64,000 bases of DNA, from contig NW_027478160.1 of NCBI RefSeq assembly GCF_051020975.1, forward strand, positions 19,552,001 through 19,616,000, in the 5' to 3' direction. Shown here piece after piece: positions 1-11,095 of this stretch. The notes beneath the pieces were generated by a model. The model saw only the letters and a program-made list of their open reading frames with translations. It was not told the origin of the DNA and did no database searches. Within the stretch, counting starts at the first letter, position 1. Every line of letters starts with the position of its first letter. Position numbers and translations under genes: made by a program. The DNA comes from Osmia lignaria lignaria (lineage: Eukaryota > Arthropoda > Insecta > Hymenoptera > Megachilidae).

Positions 1-59
1 AAGAGACCTTTTTTGTAGAGAATTAAGTTTCCTACTTTTTATGTTCTATGATATTTTTT
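1..59 (+). repeat. Partial monomer at left window edge
   Basis: This is the 3' end of a monomer: the T-rich segment beginning AAGAGACC and running through the T6 runs to the BclI site at 59-64. It shows that the array continues to the left of the window. Confidence 0.95.
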
Positions 60-165
60 GATCAGATGCGTAGTTCTCGAGATATATCAAGATATTTAAA
101 AGTTCCGAAGCGGCACCAACATAATAGAGATACAGAAACACCGTGGCCCCTTTCTTTGAGATAAC

Positions 166-214
166 TCTGCACTATTGCGAGCTGGAAATGCCACTTCCAG
201 TTTAGCTGTGCAGA
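166..214 (+). other. Nested inverted repeat (potential hairpin or cruciform), present in most monomers
   Basis: TCTGCAC (166-172) is the exact reverse complement of GTGCAGA (208-214). Inside it lies a second inverted pair. In this copy CTGGAA pairs with TTCCAG around a 7-base loop; in the commoner form AGCTG pairs with CAGCT. The two forms differ by two linked substitutions (C to G in the left arm, C to T beside the right arm), so each haplotype keeps an inner stem in a different register. The outer arms are lost in some variants, for example those reading CTGCTC, CGGCAC or TATGCAG. Structure formation in vivo is inference. Confidence 0.6.
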
Positions 215-237
215 AGAAGAACAACAAGAAGAAGAAA
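213..237 (+). repeat. GAA/CAA-rich purine tract within the monomer
   Basis: A short microsatellite-like tract built from GAA and CAA triplets (GAAGAAGAACAACAAGAAGA followed by more GAA) is found in nearly every monomer. It is nearly invariant except in the beta and gamma variants near 38379-38900 and their relatives, where GAAC becomes GCAC and GAAG becomes GAAC. It does not expand or contract among the copies, so it is not behaving as a length-variable microsatellite. Confidence 0.85.
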
Positions 238-3200
238 TATCTCGAAATATGTCCGTTAGACCCCTTCCCTTGAGATAAATCTGCAAATATCTCGGAAACG
301 AAGCGAGCTATGGCAAAATGTTAAGAGACCTTTTTTGTAGAGAATTAAGTTTTCTACTTTTTATGTTCTATGATATTTTTTGATCAGAAGCGTAGTTTTC
401 GAGATATATCGAGATATTTAAAAGTTCCGAAGCCGCACCAACATAATAGAGATACAGAAACACCGTGGCCCCTTTCTTTGAGATAACTCTGCACTAGTGC
501 GAGCCGCAAATGCCACTTCCAGCTTAGCTGTGCAGAAGAAGAACAACAAGAAGAAGAAATATCTCGAAATATGTCCGTCAGGCCCCTTCCCTTGAGATAA
601 ATATGCAAATATCTCGGAAACGAAGCGAGCTATGGCAAAATGTTAAGAGACCTTTCTTGTAGAGAATTAAGTTTCCTACTTTTTATGTTCTACGACATTT
701 TTTGATCAGATGCGTAGTTCTCGAGATATATCAAGATATTTAAAAGTTCCGAAGCCGCACCAACATAATAGAGATACAGAAACACCGTGGCCCCTTTCTT
801 TAAGATAACTCTGCACTATTGCGAGCTGCAAATGCCACTTCCAGCTTAGCTGTGCAGAGGAAGAACAACAAGAAGAAGAAATATCTCGAAATATGTCCGT
901 CAGGCCAGTTCCTTTGAGCTGTATCTGCAAATATCTCGGAAACGAAGCGAGCTATGGCAAAATGTTAAGAGACCTTTTTTGTAGAGAATTAAGTTTCCTA
1001 CTTTTTATGTTCGATGATATTTTTTGATCAGATGCGTAGTTCTCGAGATATATCAAGATATTTAAAAGTTCCGAAGCTGCACCAACATAATAGAGGTACA
1101 GAAACACCGTGGCCTCTTTCTTTGAGATAACTCTGCACTATTGCGAGCTGCAAATGCCACTTCGAGCTTAGCTGTGCAGAAGAAGAACAATAAGAAGAAG
1201 AAATATCTCGAAATATGTCCGTCAGGCCCCTTCCCTTGAGATAAATCTGCAAATATCTCGGAAACGAAGAGAGCTATGGCAAAATGTTAAGAGACCTTTT
1301 TTGTAGAGAATTAAGTTTCCTACTTTTCATGTTCTATGATATTTTTTGATCAGATGCGTAGTTCTCGAGATATATCAAGATATTTAAAAGTTCCGAAGCC
1401 GCACCAACATAATAGAGATACAGAAACACCGTGGCCCCTCTCTTTGAGATAACTCTGCACTATTGCGAGCTGCAAATGCCACTTCCAGCTTAGCTGTGCA
1501 GAAGAAGAACAACAAGAAGAAGAAATATCTCGAAATATGTCCGTCAGGCCCCTTCCCTTGAGATAAATCTGCAAATATCTCGGAAACGAAGCGAGCTATG
1601 GCAAAATGTTTAGAGACGTTTCTTGTAGAGAATCAAGTTTCCTACTTTTTATGTAGTATGATATTTTTTGATCAGATGCGTAGTTCTCGAGATATATCAA
1701 GATATTTAAAAGTTCCGAAGCCGCACCAACATAATAGAGATACAGAAACACCGTGGCCCCTTTCTTTGGGATAACTCTGCACTATTGCGAGCTGCAAATG
1801 CCACTTCCAGCTTAGCTGTGCAGAAGAAGAACAACAAGAAGAAGAGATATCTCGAAATATGTCCGTCAGGCCACTTCCCTTGAGATAAATCTGCAAATAT
1901 CTCGGAAACGAAGCGAGCTATGGCAAAATGTTAAGAGACCTTTTTTGTAGAGAATTAAGTTTCCTACTTTTTATGTTCGATGATATTTTTTGATCAGATG
2001 CGTAGTTCTCGAGATATATCAAGATATTTAAAAGTTCCGAAGCAGCACCAACATAATACAGGTACAGAAACACCGTGGCCTCTTTCTTTGAGATAACTCT
2101 GCACTATTGCGAGCTGCAAATGCCGCTTCGAGCTTAGCTGTGCAGAAGAAGAACAACAAGAAGAAGAAATATCTCGAAATATGTCCGTCAGACCCCTTCC
2201 CTTGAGATGAATCTGCAAATATCTCGGAAACGAAGCGAGCTATGGCAAAATGTTAAGAGACCTTTTTTGTAGAGAATAATGTTTCCTACAATTTACGCTC
2301 TATGATATTTTTTGATCAGAAGCGTAGTTTTCGAGATATATCGAGATATTTAAAAGTTCCGAAGCCGCACCAACATAATAGAGATACAGAAACACCGTGG
2401 CCCCTTTCTTTGAGATAACTCTGCACTAGTGCGAGCCGCAAATGCCACTTCCAGCTTAGCTGTGCAGAGGAAGAACAACAAGAAGAAGAAATATCTCGAA
2501 ATATGTCCGTCAGGCCAGTCCCTTTGAGCTGAATCTGCAAATATCTCGGAAACGAAGCGAGCTATGGCAAAATGTTAAGAGACGTTTTTTGTAGAGAATT
2601 GTGTTTCCTACAATTTATGTTCTATGATATTTTTTGATCAGAAGCGTAGTTTTCGAGATATATCGAGATACTTAAAAGTTCCGAAGCCGCACCAACATAT
2701 TAGAGATACAGAAACACCGTGGCCCCTTTCTTTGAGATAACTGTGCACTAGTGCGAGCCGCAAATGCCACTTCCAGCTTAGCTGTGCAGAAGAAGAACAA
2801 CAAGAAGAAGAAACTTCTCGAAATATGTCCATCAGGCCCCTTCCCTTGAGATAAATCTGCAAATATCTCGGAAACGAAGCGAGCTATGGCAAAATGTTAA
2901 GAGACCTTTTTTGTAGAGAATTATGTTTCCTACTTTTTATGTTCTATGATATTTTTTGATCAGACGCGTAGTTCTCGAGATATATCAAGATATTTAAAAG
3001 TTCCGAAGCCGCACCAACATAATAGAGATACAGAAACACCGTGGCCCCTCTCTTTGAGATAACTCTGCACTATTGCGAGCTGCAAATGCCACTTCCAGCT
3101 TAGCTGTGCAGAAGAAGAACAACAAGAAGAAGAAATATCTCGAAATATGTCCGTCAGGCCCCTTCCCTTGAGATAAATCTGCAAATATCTCGGAAACGAA

Positions 3201-4084
3201 GCGAGCTATGGCAAAATGTTTAGAGACCTTTCTTGTAGAGAATCAAGTTTCCTACTTTTTATGTAGTATGATATTTTTTGATCAGATGCGTAGTTCTCGA
3301 GATATATCAAGATATTTAAAAGTTCCGAAGCTGCACCAACATAATAGAGATACAGAAACACCGTGGCCCCTTTCTTTGAGATAACTCTGCATTATTGCGA
3401 GCCGCAAATGCCACTTCCAGCTTAGCTGTGCAGAGGAAGAACAACAAGAAAAAGAAGTATCTCGAAATATGTCCGTCAGGCCCGTTCCTTTGAGCTGAAT
3501 CTGCAAATATCTCGGAAACGAAGCGAGCTATGGCAAAATGTTAAGAGACGTTTTTTGTAGAGAATTATGTTTCCTACAATTTATGTTCTATGATATTTTT
3601 TGATCAGATGCGTAGTTCTCGAGATATACCAAGATATTTAAAAGTTCCGAAGCCGCACCAACATAATACAGATACAGAAACACCGTGGCCCCTTTCTTTG
3701 AGATAACTCTGCAATAGTGCGAGCCGCAAATGCCACTTTCAGCTTAGCTGTGCAGAAGAAGAACAACAAGAAGAAGAAATATCTCGAAATATGTCCGTCA
3801 GGCCCCTTCCCTTAAGATAAATCTGCAAATATCTCGGAAACGATGCTAGCTATGGCAAAATGTTAAGAAACCTTTTTTGTAGAGAATTAAGTTTCCTACT
3901 TTTTATGTTCTATGATATTTTTAGATCAGATGCGTAGTTCTCGAGATATATCAAGATATTTAAAAGTTCCGAAGCCGCACCAACATAATAGAGATACAGA
4001 AACACCGTGGCCCCTTTCTTTGAGATAACTCTGCACTAGTGCGAGCCGCAAATGCCACTTCCAGCTTAGCTGTGCAGAAGAAGG

Positions 4085-5943
4085 ACAACAAGAAGAAGAA
4101 ATATCTCGAAATATGTCCATCAGGACCCTTCCCTTGAGATAAATCTGCAAATATCTCGGAAACGAAGCGAGCTATGGCAAAATGTTAAGAGACCTTTTTT
4201 GTAGAGAATTATGTTTCCTACAATTTATGTTCTATGATATTTTTTGATCAGAAGCGTAGTTTTCGAGATATATTGAGATATTTAAAAGTTCCGAAGCCGC
4301 ACCAACATAATAGAGATACAGACACACCGTGGCCCCTTTCTTTGGGATAACTCTGCACTATTGCGAGCTGCAAATGCCACTTCCAGCTTAGCTGTGCAGA
4401 AGAAGAACAACAAGAAGAAGAAATATCTCGAAATATGTCCGTCACGCCCCTTCCCTTGAGATAAATCTGCAAATATCTCGGAAACGAAGCGGGCTATGGC
4501 AAAATGTTTAGAGACCTTTCTTGTAGAGAATTAAGTTTCCTACTTTTTATGTAGTATGATATTTTTTGATCAGATGCGTAGTTCTCGAGATATATCAAGA
4601 TATTTAAAAGTTCCGAAGCCGCACCAACATAATAGAGATACAGAAACACCGTGGCCCCTTTCTTTGAGATAACCCTGCACGATTGCGAGCTGGAAATGCC
4701 ACTTCCAGTTTAGCTGTGCAGAAGAAGAACAACAAGAAGAAGAAATATCTCGAAATATGTCCATCAGGACCCTTCCCTTGAGATAAATCTGCAAATATCT
4801 CGGAAACGAAGCGAGCTATGGCAAAATGTTAAGAGACCTTTTTTGTAGAGAATTATGTTTCCTACAATTTATGTTCTATGATATTTTTTGATCAGAAGCG
4901 TAGTTTTCGAGATATATTGAGATATTTAAAAGTTCCGAAGCCGCACCAACATAATAGAGATACAGACACACCGTGGCCCCTTTCTTTGGGATAACTCTGC
5001 ACTATTGCGAGCTGCAAATGCCACTTCCAGCTTAGCTGTGCAGAAGAAGAACAACAAGAAGAAGAAATATCTCGAAATATGTCCGTCACGCCCCTTCCCT
5101 TGAGATAAATCTGCAAATATCTCGGAAACGAAGCGGGCTATGGCAAAATGTTTAGAGACCTTTCTTGTAGAGAATTAAGTTTCCTACTTTTTATGTAGTA
5201 TGATATTTTTTGATCAGATGCGTAGTTCTCGAGATATATCAAGATATTTAAAAGTTCCGAAGCCGCACCAACATAATAGAGATACAGAAACACCGTGGCC
5301 CCTTTCTTTGAGATAACCCTGCACGATTGCGAGCTGGAAATGCCACTTCCAGTTTAGCTGTGCAGAAGAAGAACAACAAGAAGAAGAAATATCTCGAAAT
5401 ATGTCCATCAGGACCCTTCCCTTGAGATAAATCTGCAAATATCTCGGAAACGAAGCGAGCTATGGCAAAATGTTAAGAGACCTTTTTTGTAGAGAATTAT
5501 GTTTCCTACAATTTATGTTCTATGATATTTTTTGATCAGAAGCGTAGTTTTCGAGATATATTGAGATATTTAAAAGTTCCGAAGCCGCACCAACATAATA
5601 GAGATACAGACACACCGTGGCCCCTTTCTTTGGGATAACTCTGCACTATTGCGAGCTGCAAATGCCACTTCCAGCTTAGCTGTGCAGAAGAAGAACAACA
5701 AGAAGAAGAAATATCTCGAAATATGTCCGTCAGGCCACTTCCCTTGAGATAAATCTGCAAATATCTCGGAAACGAAGCGAGCTATGGCAAAATGTTAAGA
5801 GACCTTTTCTGTAGAGAATTAAGTTTCCTACTTTTTATGTTCTATGATATTTTTTGATCAGATGCGTAGTTCCCGAGATATATCAAGATATTTAAAAGTT
5901 CCGAAGCCGCACCAACATAATAGAGATACAGAAACACCGTGGC
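4085..5943 (+). repeat. A-B-A-B-C block, copy 1 (partner at 9237-11095)
   Basis: Two alternating monomer types followed by a third. A has GACACACCG, TTTGGGATAA, GTCACGCC and GCGGGCTATGG. B has AACCCTGCACGATTG, CTGGAAATG and CCATCAGGACCC. C ends with CCTTTTCTGTAG. The order A-B-A-B-C starts at monomers 4246, 4568, 4890, 5212 and 5534. The same series, with no difference that I could find by eye, starts at 9398, exactly 5152 bp (16 monomers) away. The match begins inside the monomer at 3924 (after a private AAGGACAAC) and ends inside the monomer at 5856, where GGCTCC replaces GGCCCC. Confidence 0.85.
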
Positions 5944-6499
5944 TCCTTTCTTTGAGATAACTCTGCACTATTGCGAGCTGGAAATGCCACTTCCAGTTTA
6001 GCTGTGCAGAAGAAGAACAACAAGAAGAAGAAGTATCTCGAAATATGTCCGTTAGGCCCCTTCCCTTGAGATAAATCTGCAAATATCTCGGAAACGAAGC
6101 GAGCTATGGCAAAATGTTAAGAGACCTTTTTTGTAGAGAATTAAGTTTCCTACTTTTTATGTTCTATGATATTTTTTGATCAGATGCGCAGTTCTCGAGA
6201 TATATCAAGATATTTAAAAGTTCCGAAGCCGCACCAACATAATAGAGATACAGAAACACCGTGGCCCCTTTCTTTGAGATAACTCTGCACTATTGCGAGC
6301 TGCAAATGCCACTTCCAGCTTAGCTGTGCAGAAGAAGAACAACAAGAAGAAGAAATATCTCGAAATATGTCCGTCACGCCCCTTCCCTTGAGATAAATCT
6401 GCAAATATCTCGGAAACGAAGCGAGCTATGGCAAAATGTTTAGAGACCTTTCTTGTAGAGAATTAAGTTTCCTACAATTTATGTTCTATGATATTTTTT

Positions 6500-8109
6500 G
6501 ATCAGATGCGTAGTTCTCGAGATATATTGAGATATTTAAAAGTTCCGAAGCCGCACCAACATAATAGAGATACAGACACACCGTGGCCCCTTTCTTTGGG
6601 ATAACTCTGCACTATTGCGAGCTGCAAATGCCACTTCCAGCTTAGCTGTGCAGAAGAAGAACAACAAGAAGAAGAAATATCTCGAAATATGTCCGTCAGG
6701 CCCCTTCCCTTGAGATAAATCTGCAAATATCTCGGAAACGAAGCGAGCTATGGCAAAATGTTAAGAGACCTTTTTTGTAGAGAATTAAGTTTCCTACTTT
6801 TTATGTTCTATGATATTTTTTGATCAGATGCGTAGTTCTCGAGATATATCAAGATATTTAAAAGTTCCGAAGCCGCACCAACATAATAGAGATACAGAAA
6901 CACCGTGGCTCCTTTCTTTGAGATAACTCTGCACTATTGCGAGCTGGAAATGCCACTTCCAGTTTAGCTGTGCAGAAGAAGAACAACAAGAAGAAGAAAT
7001 ATCTCGAAATATGTCCGTTAGGCCCCTTCCCTTGAGATAAATCTGCAAATATCTCGGAAACGAAGCGAGCTATGGCAAAATGTTAAGAGACCCTTTTTGT
7101 AGAGAATTAAGTTTCCTACTTTTTATGTTCTATGATATTTTTTGATCAGATGCGCAGTTCTCGAGATATATCAAGATATTTAAAAGTTCCGAAGCCGCAC
7201 CAACATAATAGAGATACAGAAACACCGTGGCCCCTTTCTTTGAGATAACTCTGCACTATAGCGAGCTGCAAATGCCACTTCCAGCTTAGCTGTGCAGAAG
7301 AAGAACAACAAGAAGAAGAAATATCTCGAAATATGTCCGTCACGCCCCTTCCCTTGAGATAAATCTGCAAATATCTCGGAAACGAAGCGAGCTATGGCAA
7401 AATGTTTAGAGACCTTTCTTGTAGAGAATTAAGTTTCCTACTTTTTATGTAGTATGATATTTTTTGATCAGATGCGTAGTTCTCGAGATATATCAAGATA
7501 TTTAAAAGTTCCGAAGCCGCACCAACATAATAGAGATACAGAAACACCGTGGCCCCTTTCTTTGAGATAACCCTGCACGATTGCGAGCTGGAAATGCCAC
7601 TTCCAGTTTAGCTGTGCAGAAGAAGAACAACAAGAAGAAGAAATATCTCGAAATATGTCCATCAGGACCCTTCCCTTGAGATAAATCTGCAAATATCTCG
7701 GAAACGAAGCGAGCTATGGCAAAATGTTAAGAGACCTTTTTTGTAGAGAATTATGTTTCCTACAATTTATGTTCTATGATATTTTTTGATCAGAAGCGTA
7801 GTTTTCGAGATATATTGAGATATTTAAAAGTTCCGAAGCCGCACCAACATAATAGAGATACAGACACACCGTGGCCCCTTTCTTTGGGATAACTCTGCAC
7901 TATTGCGAGCTGCAAATGCCACTTCCAGCTTAGCTGTGCAGAAGAAGAACAACAAGAAGAAGAAATATCTCGAAATATGTCCGTCACGCCCCTTCCCTTG
8001 AGATAAATCTGCAAATATCTCGGAAACGAAGCGAGCTATGGCAAAATGTTTAGAGACCTTTCTTGTAGAGAATTAAGTTTCCTACAATTTATGTTCTATG
8101 ATATTTTTT
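6500..8109 (+). repeat. Five-monomer HOR F-D-E-B-A, copy 1
   Basis: A 1610-bp unit of monomers at 6500, 6822, 7144, 7466 and 7788. Markers: F has GACACACCG with GTCAGGCC. D has GTGGCTCC with CTGGAAATG and CCGTTAGG. E has GATGCGCAG, ACTATAGCG and GTCACGCC. B has CCCTGCACGATTG and CCATCAGGACC. A has TTTGGGATAA and GTCACGCC. The next 1610 bp repeat the order. I noticed one difference, CCCTTTTTG here against CCTTTTTTG in the second copy near the D-E junction. Confidence 0.85.
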
Positions 8110-9719
8110 GATCAGATGCGTAGTTCTCGAGATATATTGAGATATTTAAAAGTTCCGAAGCCGCACCAACATAATAGAGATACAGACACACCGTGGCCCC
8201 TTTCTTTGGGATAACTCTGCACTATTGCGAGCTGCAAATGCCACTTCCAGCTTAGCTGTGCAGAAGAAGAACAACAAGAAGAAGAAATATCTCGAAATAT
8301 GTCCGTCAGGCCCCTTCCCTTGAGATAAATCTGCAAATATCTCGGAAACGAAGCGAGCTATGGCAAAATGTTAAGAGACCTTTTTTGTAGAGAATTAAGT
8401 TTCCTACTTTTTATGTTCTATGATATTTTTTGATCAGATGCGTAGTTCTCGAGATATATCAAGATATTTAAAAGTTCCGAAGCCGCACCAACATAATAGA
8501 GATACAGAAACACCGTGGCTCCTTTCTTTGAGATAACTCTGCACTATTGCGAGCTGGAAATGCCACTTCCAGTTTAGCTGTGCAGAAGAAGAACAACAAG
8601 AAGAAGAAATATCTCGAAATATGTCCGTTAGGCCCCTTCCCTTGAGATAAATCTGCAAATATCTCGGAAACGAAGCGAGCTATGGCAAAATGTTAAGAGA
8701 CCTTTTTTGTAGAGAATTAAGTTTCCTACTTTTTATGTTCTATGATATTTTTTGATCAGATGCGCAGTTCTCGAGATATATCAAGATATTTAAAAGTTCC
8801 GAAGCCGCACCAACATAATAGAGATACAGAAACACCGTGGCCCCTTTCTTTGAGATAACTCTGCACTATAGCGAGCTGCAAATGCCACTTCCAGCTTAGC
8901 TGTGCAGAAGAAGAACAACAAGAAGAAGAAATATCTCGAAATATGTCCGTCACGCCCCTTCCCTTGAGATAAATCTGCAAATATCTCGGAAACGAAGCGA
9001 GCTATGGCAAAATGTTTAGAGACCTTTCTTGTAGAGAATTAAGTTTCCTACTTTTTATGTAGTATGATATTTTTTGATCAGATGCGTAGTTCTCGAGATA
9101 TATCAAGATATTTAAAAGTTCCGAAGCCGCACCAACATAATAGAGATACAGAAACACCGTGGCCCCTTTCTTTGAGATAACCCTGCACGATTGCGAGCTG
9201 GAAATGCCACTTCCAGTTTAGCTGTGCAGAAGAAGAACAACAAGAAGAAGAAATATCTCGAAATATGTCCATCAGGACCCTTCCCTTGAGATAAATCTGC
9301 AAATATCTCGGAAACGAAGCGAGCTATGGCAAAATGTTAAGAGACCTTTTTTGTAGAGAATTATGTTTCCTACAATTTATGTTCTATGATATTTTTTGAT
9401 CAGAAGCGTAGTTTTCGAGATATATTGAGATATTTAAAAGTTCCGAAGCCGCACCAACATAATAGAGATACAGACACACCGTGGCCCCTTTCTTTGGGAT
9501 AACTCTGCACTATTGCGAGCTGCAAATGCCACTTCCAGCTTAGCTGTGCAGAAGAAGAACAACAAGAAGAAGAAATATCTCGAAATATGTCCGTCACGCC
9601 CCTTCCCTTGAGATAAATCTGCAAATATCTCGGAAACGAAGCGGGCTATGGCAAAATGTTTAGAGACCTTTCTTGTAGAGAATTAAGTTTCCTACTTTTT
9701 ATGTAGTATGATATTTTTT
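8110..9719 (+). repeat. Five-monomer HOR F-D-E-B-A, copy 2
   Basis: The second tandem copy of the 1610-bp unit (monomers at 8110, 8432, 8754, 9076 and 9398). Its last monomer (A) ends in GCGGGCTATGG and ATGTAGTATG, unlike the end of copy 1, so the right limit of the duplicated segment lies inside A. Copy 2 then runs directly into the A-B-A-B-C block, showing two overlapping amplification events. Confidence 0.85.
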
Positions 9720-11095
9720 GATCAGATGCGTAGTTCTCGAGATATATCAAGATATTTAAAAGTTCCGAAGCCGCACCAACATAATAGAGATACAGAAACA
9801 CCGTGGCCCCTTTCTTTGAGATAACCCTGCACGATTGCGAGCTGGAAATGCCACTTCCAGTTTAGCTGTGCAGAAGAAGAACAACAAGAAGAAGAAATAT
9901 CTCGAAATATGTCCATCAGGACCCTTCCCTTGAGATAAATCTGCAAATATCTCGGAAACGAAGCGAGCTATGGCAAAATGTTAAGAGACCTTTTTTGTAG
10001 AGAATTATGTTTCCTACAATTTATGTTCTATGATATTTTTTGATCAGAAGCGTAGTTTTCGAGATATATTGAGATATTTAAAAGTTCCGAAGCCGCACCA
10101 ACATAATAGAGATACAGACACACCGTGGCCCCTTTCTTTGGGATAACTCTGCACTATTGCGAGCTGCAAATGCCACTTCCAGCTTAGCTGTGCAGAAGAA
10201 GAACAACAAGAAGAAGAAATATCTCGAAATATGTCCGTCACGCCCCTTCCCTTGAGATAAATCTGCAAATATCTCGGAAACGAAGCGGGCTATGGCAAAA
10301 TGTTTAGAGACCTTTCTTGTAGAGAATTAAGTTTCCTACTTTTTATGTAGTATGATATTTTTTGATCAGATGCGTAGTTCTCGAGATATATCAAGATATT
10401 TAAAAGTTCCGAAGCCGCACCAACATAATAGAGATACAGAAACACCGTGGCCCCTTTCTTTGAGATAACCCTGCACGATTGCGAGCTGGAAATGCCACTT
10501 CCAGTTTAGCTGTGCAGAAGAAGAACAACAAGAAGAAGAAATATCTCGAAATATGTCCATCAGGACCCTTCCCTTGAGATAAATCTGCAAATATCTCGGA
10601 AACGAAGCGAGCTATGGCAAAATGTTAAGAGACCTTTTTTGTAGAGAATTATGTTTCCTACAATTTATGTTCTATGATATTTTTTGATCAGAAGCGTAGT
10701 TTTCGAGATATATTGAGATATTTAAAAGTTCCGAAGCCGCACCAACATAATAGAGATACAGACACACCGTGGCCCCTTTCTTTGGGATAACTCTGCACTA
10801 TTGCGAGCTGCAAATGCCACTTCCAGCTTAGCTGTGCAGAAGAAGAACAACAAGAAGAAGAAATATCTCGAAATATGTCCGTCAGGCCACTTCCCTTGAG
10901 ATAAATCTGCAAATATCTCGGAAACGAAGCGAGCTATGGCAAAATGTTAAGAGACCTTTTCTGTAGAGAATTAAGTTTCCTACTTTTTATGTTCTATGAT
11001 ATTTTTTGATCAGATGCGTAGTTCCCGAGATATATCAAGATATTTAAAAGTTCCGAAGCCGCACCAACATAATAGAGATACAGAAACACCGTGGC
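9237..11095 (+). repeat. A-B-A-B-C block, copy 2
   Basis: The partner of 4085-5943 at an offset of exactly 5152 bp. It includes the diagnostic CCTTTTCTGTAG and the following GTTCCCGAG that replaces the XhoI-type GTTCTCGAG in the next monomer (11008, like 5856). Identity ends inside monomer 11008, which keeps GGCCCC where the first copy has GGCTCC. Confidence 0.8.

Larger units (their letters stand above)
145..285 (+). repeat. Internal 27-bp duplication within each monomer (offset 114 bp)
   Basis: In every monomer a 27-bp segment beginning GGCCCCTTTCTTTGAGATAA (145-171 in the first copy) is echoed 114 bp later by GGCCCCTTCCCTTGAGATAA plus TCTGCA. In the consensus the two match at 24 of 27 positions. 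Both are followed, after different spacers, by GCGAGCT. Because 114 is a multiple of 3, the echo also appears in the minus-strand translation as two YLK(G/E)RG peptides. The simplest reading is that the 322-bp unit grew from a shorter ancestral sequence by internal duplication. The second copy in this first monomer carries GACC in place of GGCC. Confidence 0.75.
62..286 (-). other. Recurrent 74-codon minus-strand open frame, judged non-coding
   Basis: Most monomers contain the same 74-codon frame on the minus strand, starting at TTG (offset 227 of the monomer) and stopping at a TGA inside the BclI site. There is no ATG start, and an in-frame TAG lies eight codons upstream in the consensus. 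Since 322 is not a multiple of 3, the frame cannot run through consecutive monomers. About one monomer in six lacks it because of stops (for example GATG in place of GTTG in the GAA tract, or CTGAAC near the 3' end), indels or loss of the TTG. Many variants change amino acids. The translation resembles no family I recognise. I read it as a by-product of near-identical repeats. Confidence 0.85.
60..381 (+). repeat. Reference monomer (first complete copy)
   Basis: This is the first full unit and is used to describe internal structure; offsets count from its GATC. Offsets 1-40 hold the BclI site and an AT-rich GAGATATATC/AGATATTT stretch. An XhoI site (CTCGAG) is at about 17-22 in this haplotype. 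Offsets 86-112 and 200-226 are two related 27-bp segments (see separate entry). Offsets 107-155 form a nested inverted repeat. Offsets 154-178 are a GAA/CAA purine-rich tract. Offsets 176-188 and 226-238 carry the direct motif AAATATCTCG(A/G)AA, and an inverted relative lies at 19-38. Offsets 272-322 are T-rich with runs of 3 to 6 T before the next GATC. The length is almost invariant in the array. Confidence 0.95.
1..4084 (+). repeat. Mixed-variant satellite monomers, left segment
   Basis: About 12 monomers of differing haplotypes with no clear complete HOR. Two segments 1610 bp apart (about 1348-1720 and 2958-3330) share CCCCTCTCTTTGAG, then TTTAGAGAC, TCTTGTAGAGAATCAAG and ATGTAGTATG, so they are an old five-monomer echo. 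Monomers at 1026 and 1992 share a distinctive 5' half (GAGGTACAG or CAGGTACAG with GGCCTCTTTC) that reappears at 13908, 38057 and 59629. The monomer at 3602 lacks the usual minus-strand frame. No gene is seen. Confidence 0.85.

Noticed and set aside
48..70. Hammerhead ribozyme, known in some animal satellites of about 330 bp
   Set aside because: CTGATCA in the GATC region resembles the conserved CTGATGA core, but the G that is essential in the core is C, and I see no matching GAAA with flanking stems in the right order on either strand.
97..110. RNA polymerase III B box (SINE or tRNA origin)
   Set aside because: GTTCCGAAGC resembles GTTCGANNCC only with an inserted C, and no convincing A box lies at the proper distance upstream.
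62..286. A conserved 74-residue protein encoded on the minus strand of most monomers
   Set aside because: It begins at TTG, has no ATG, has a stop upstream in the consensus, is broken in about one monomer in six, and varies freely at the amino-acid level. Conservation follows from the repeat itself. Transcript and ribosome-profiling data would be needed to revive it.
282..312. CENP-B box on the minus strand
   Set aside because: The reverse complement of AACGAAG gives CTTCGTT, the first 7 bases of the box, but the following bases do not match the required A and CGGG core positions.
331..381. T-runs as pol III or bacterial terminators, or as a promoter
   Set aside because: T-runs without an associated gene or stem just upstream are part of the AT-rich repeat; they recur in every monomer.
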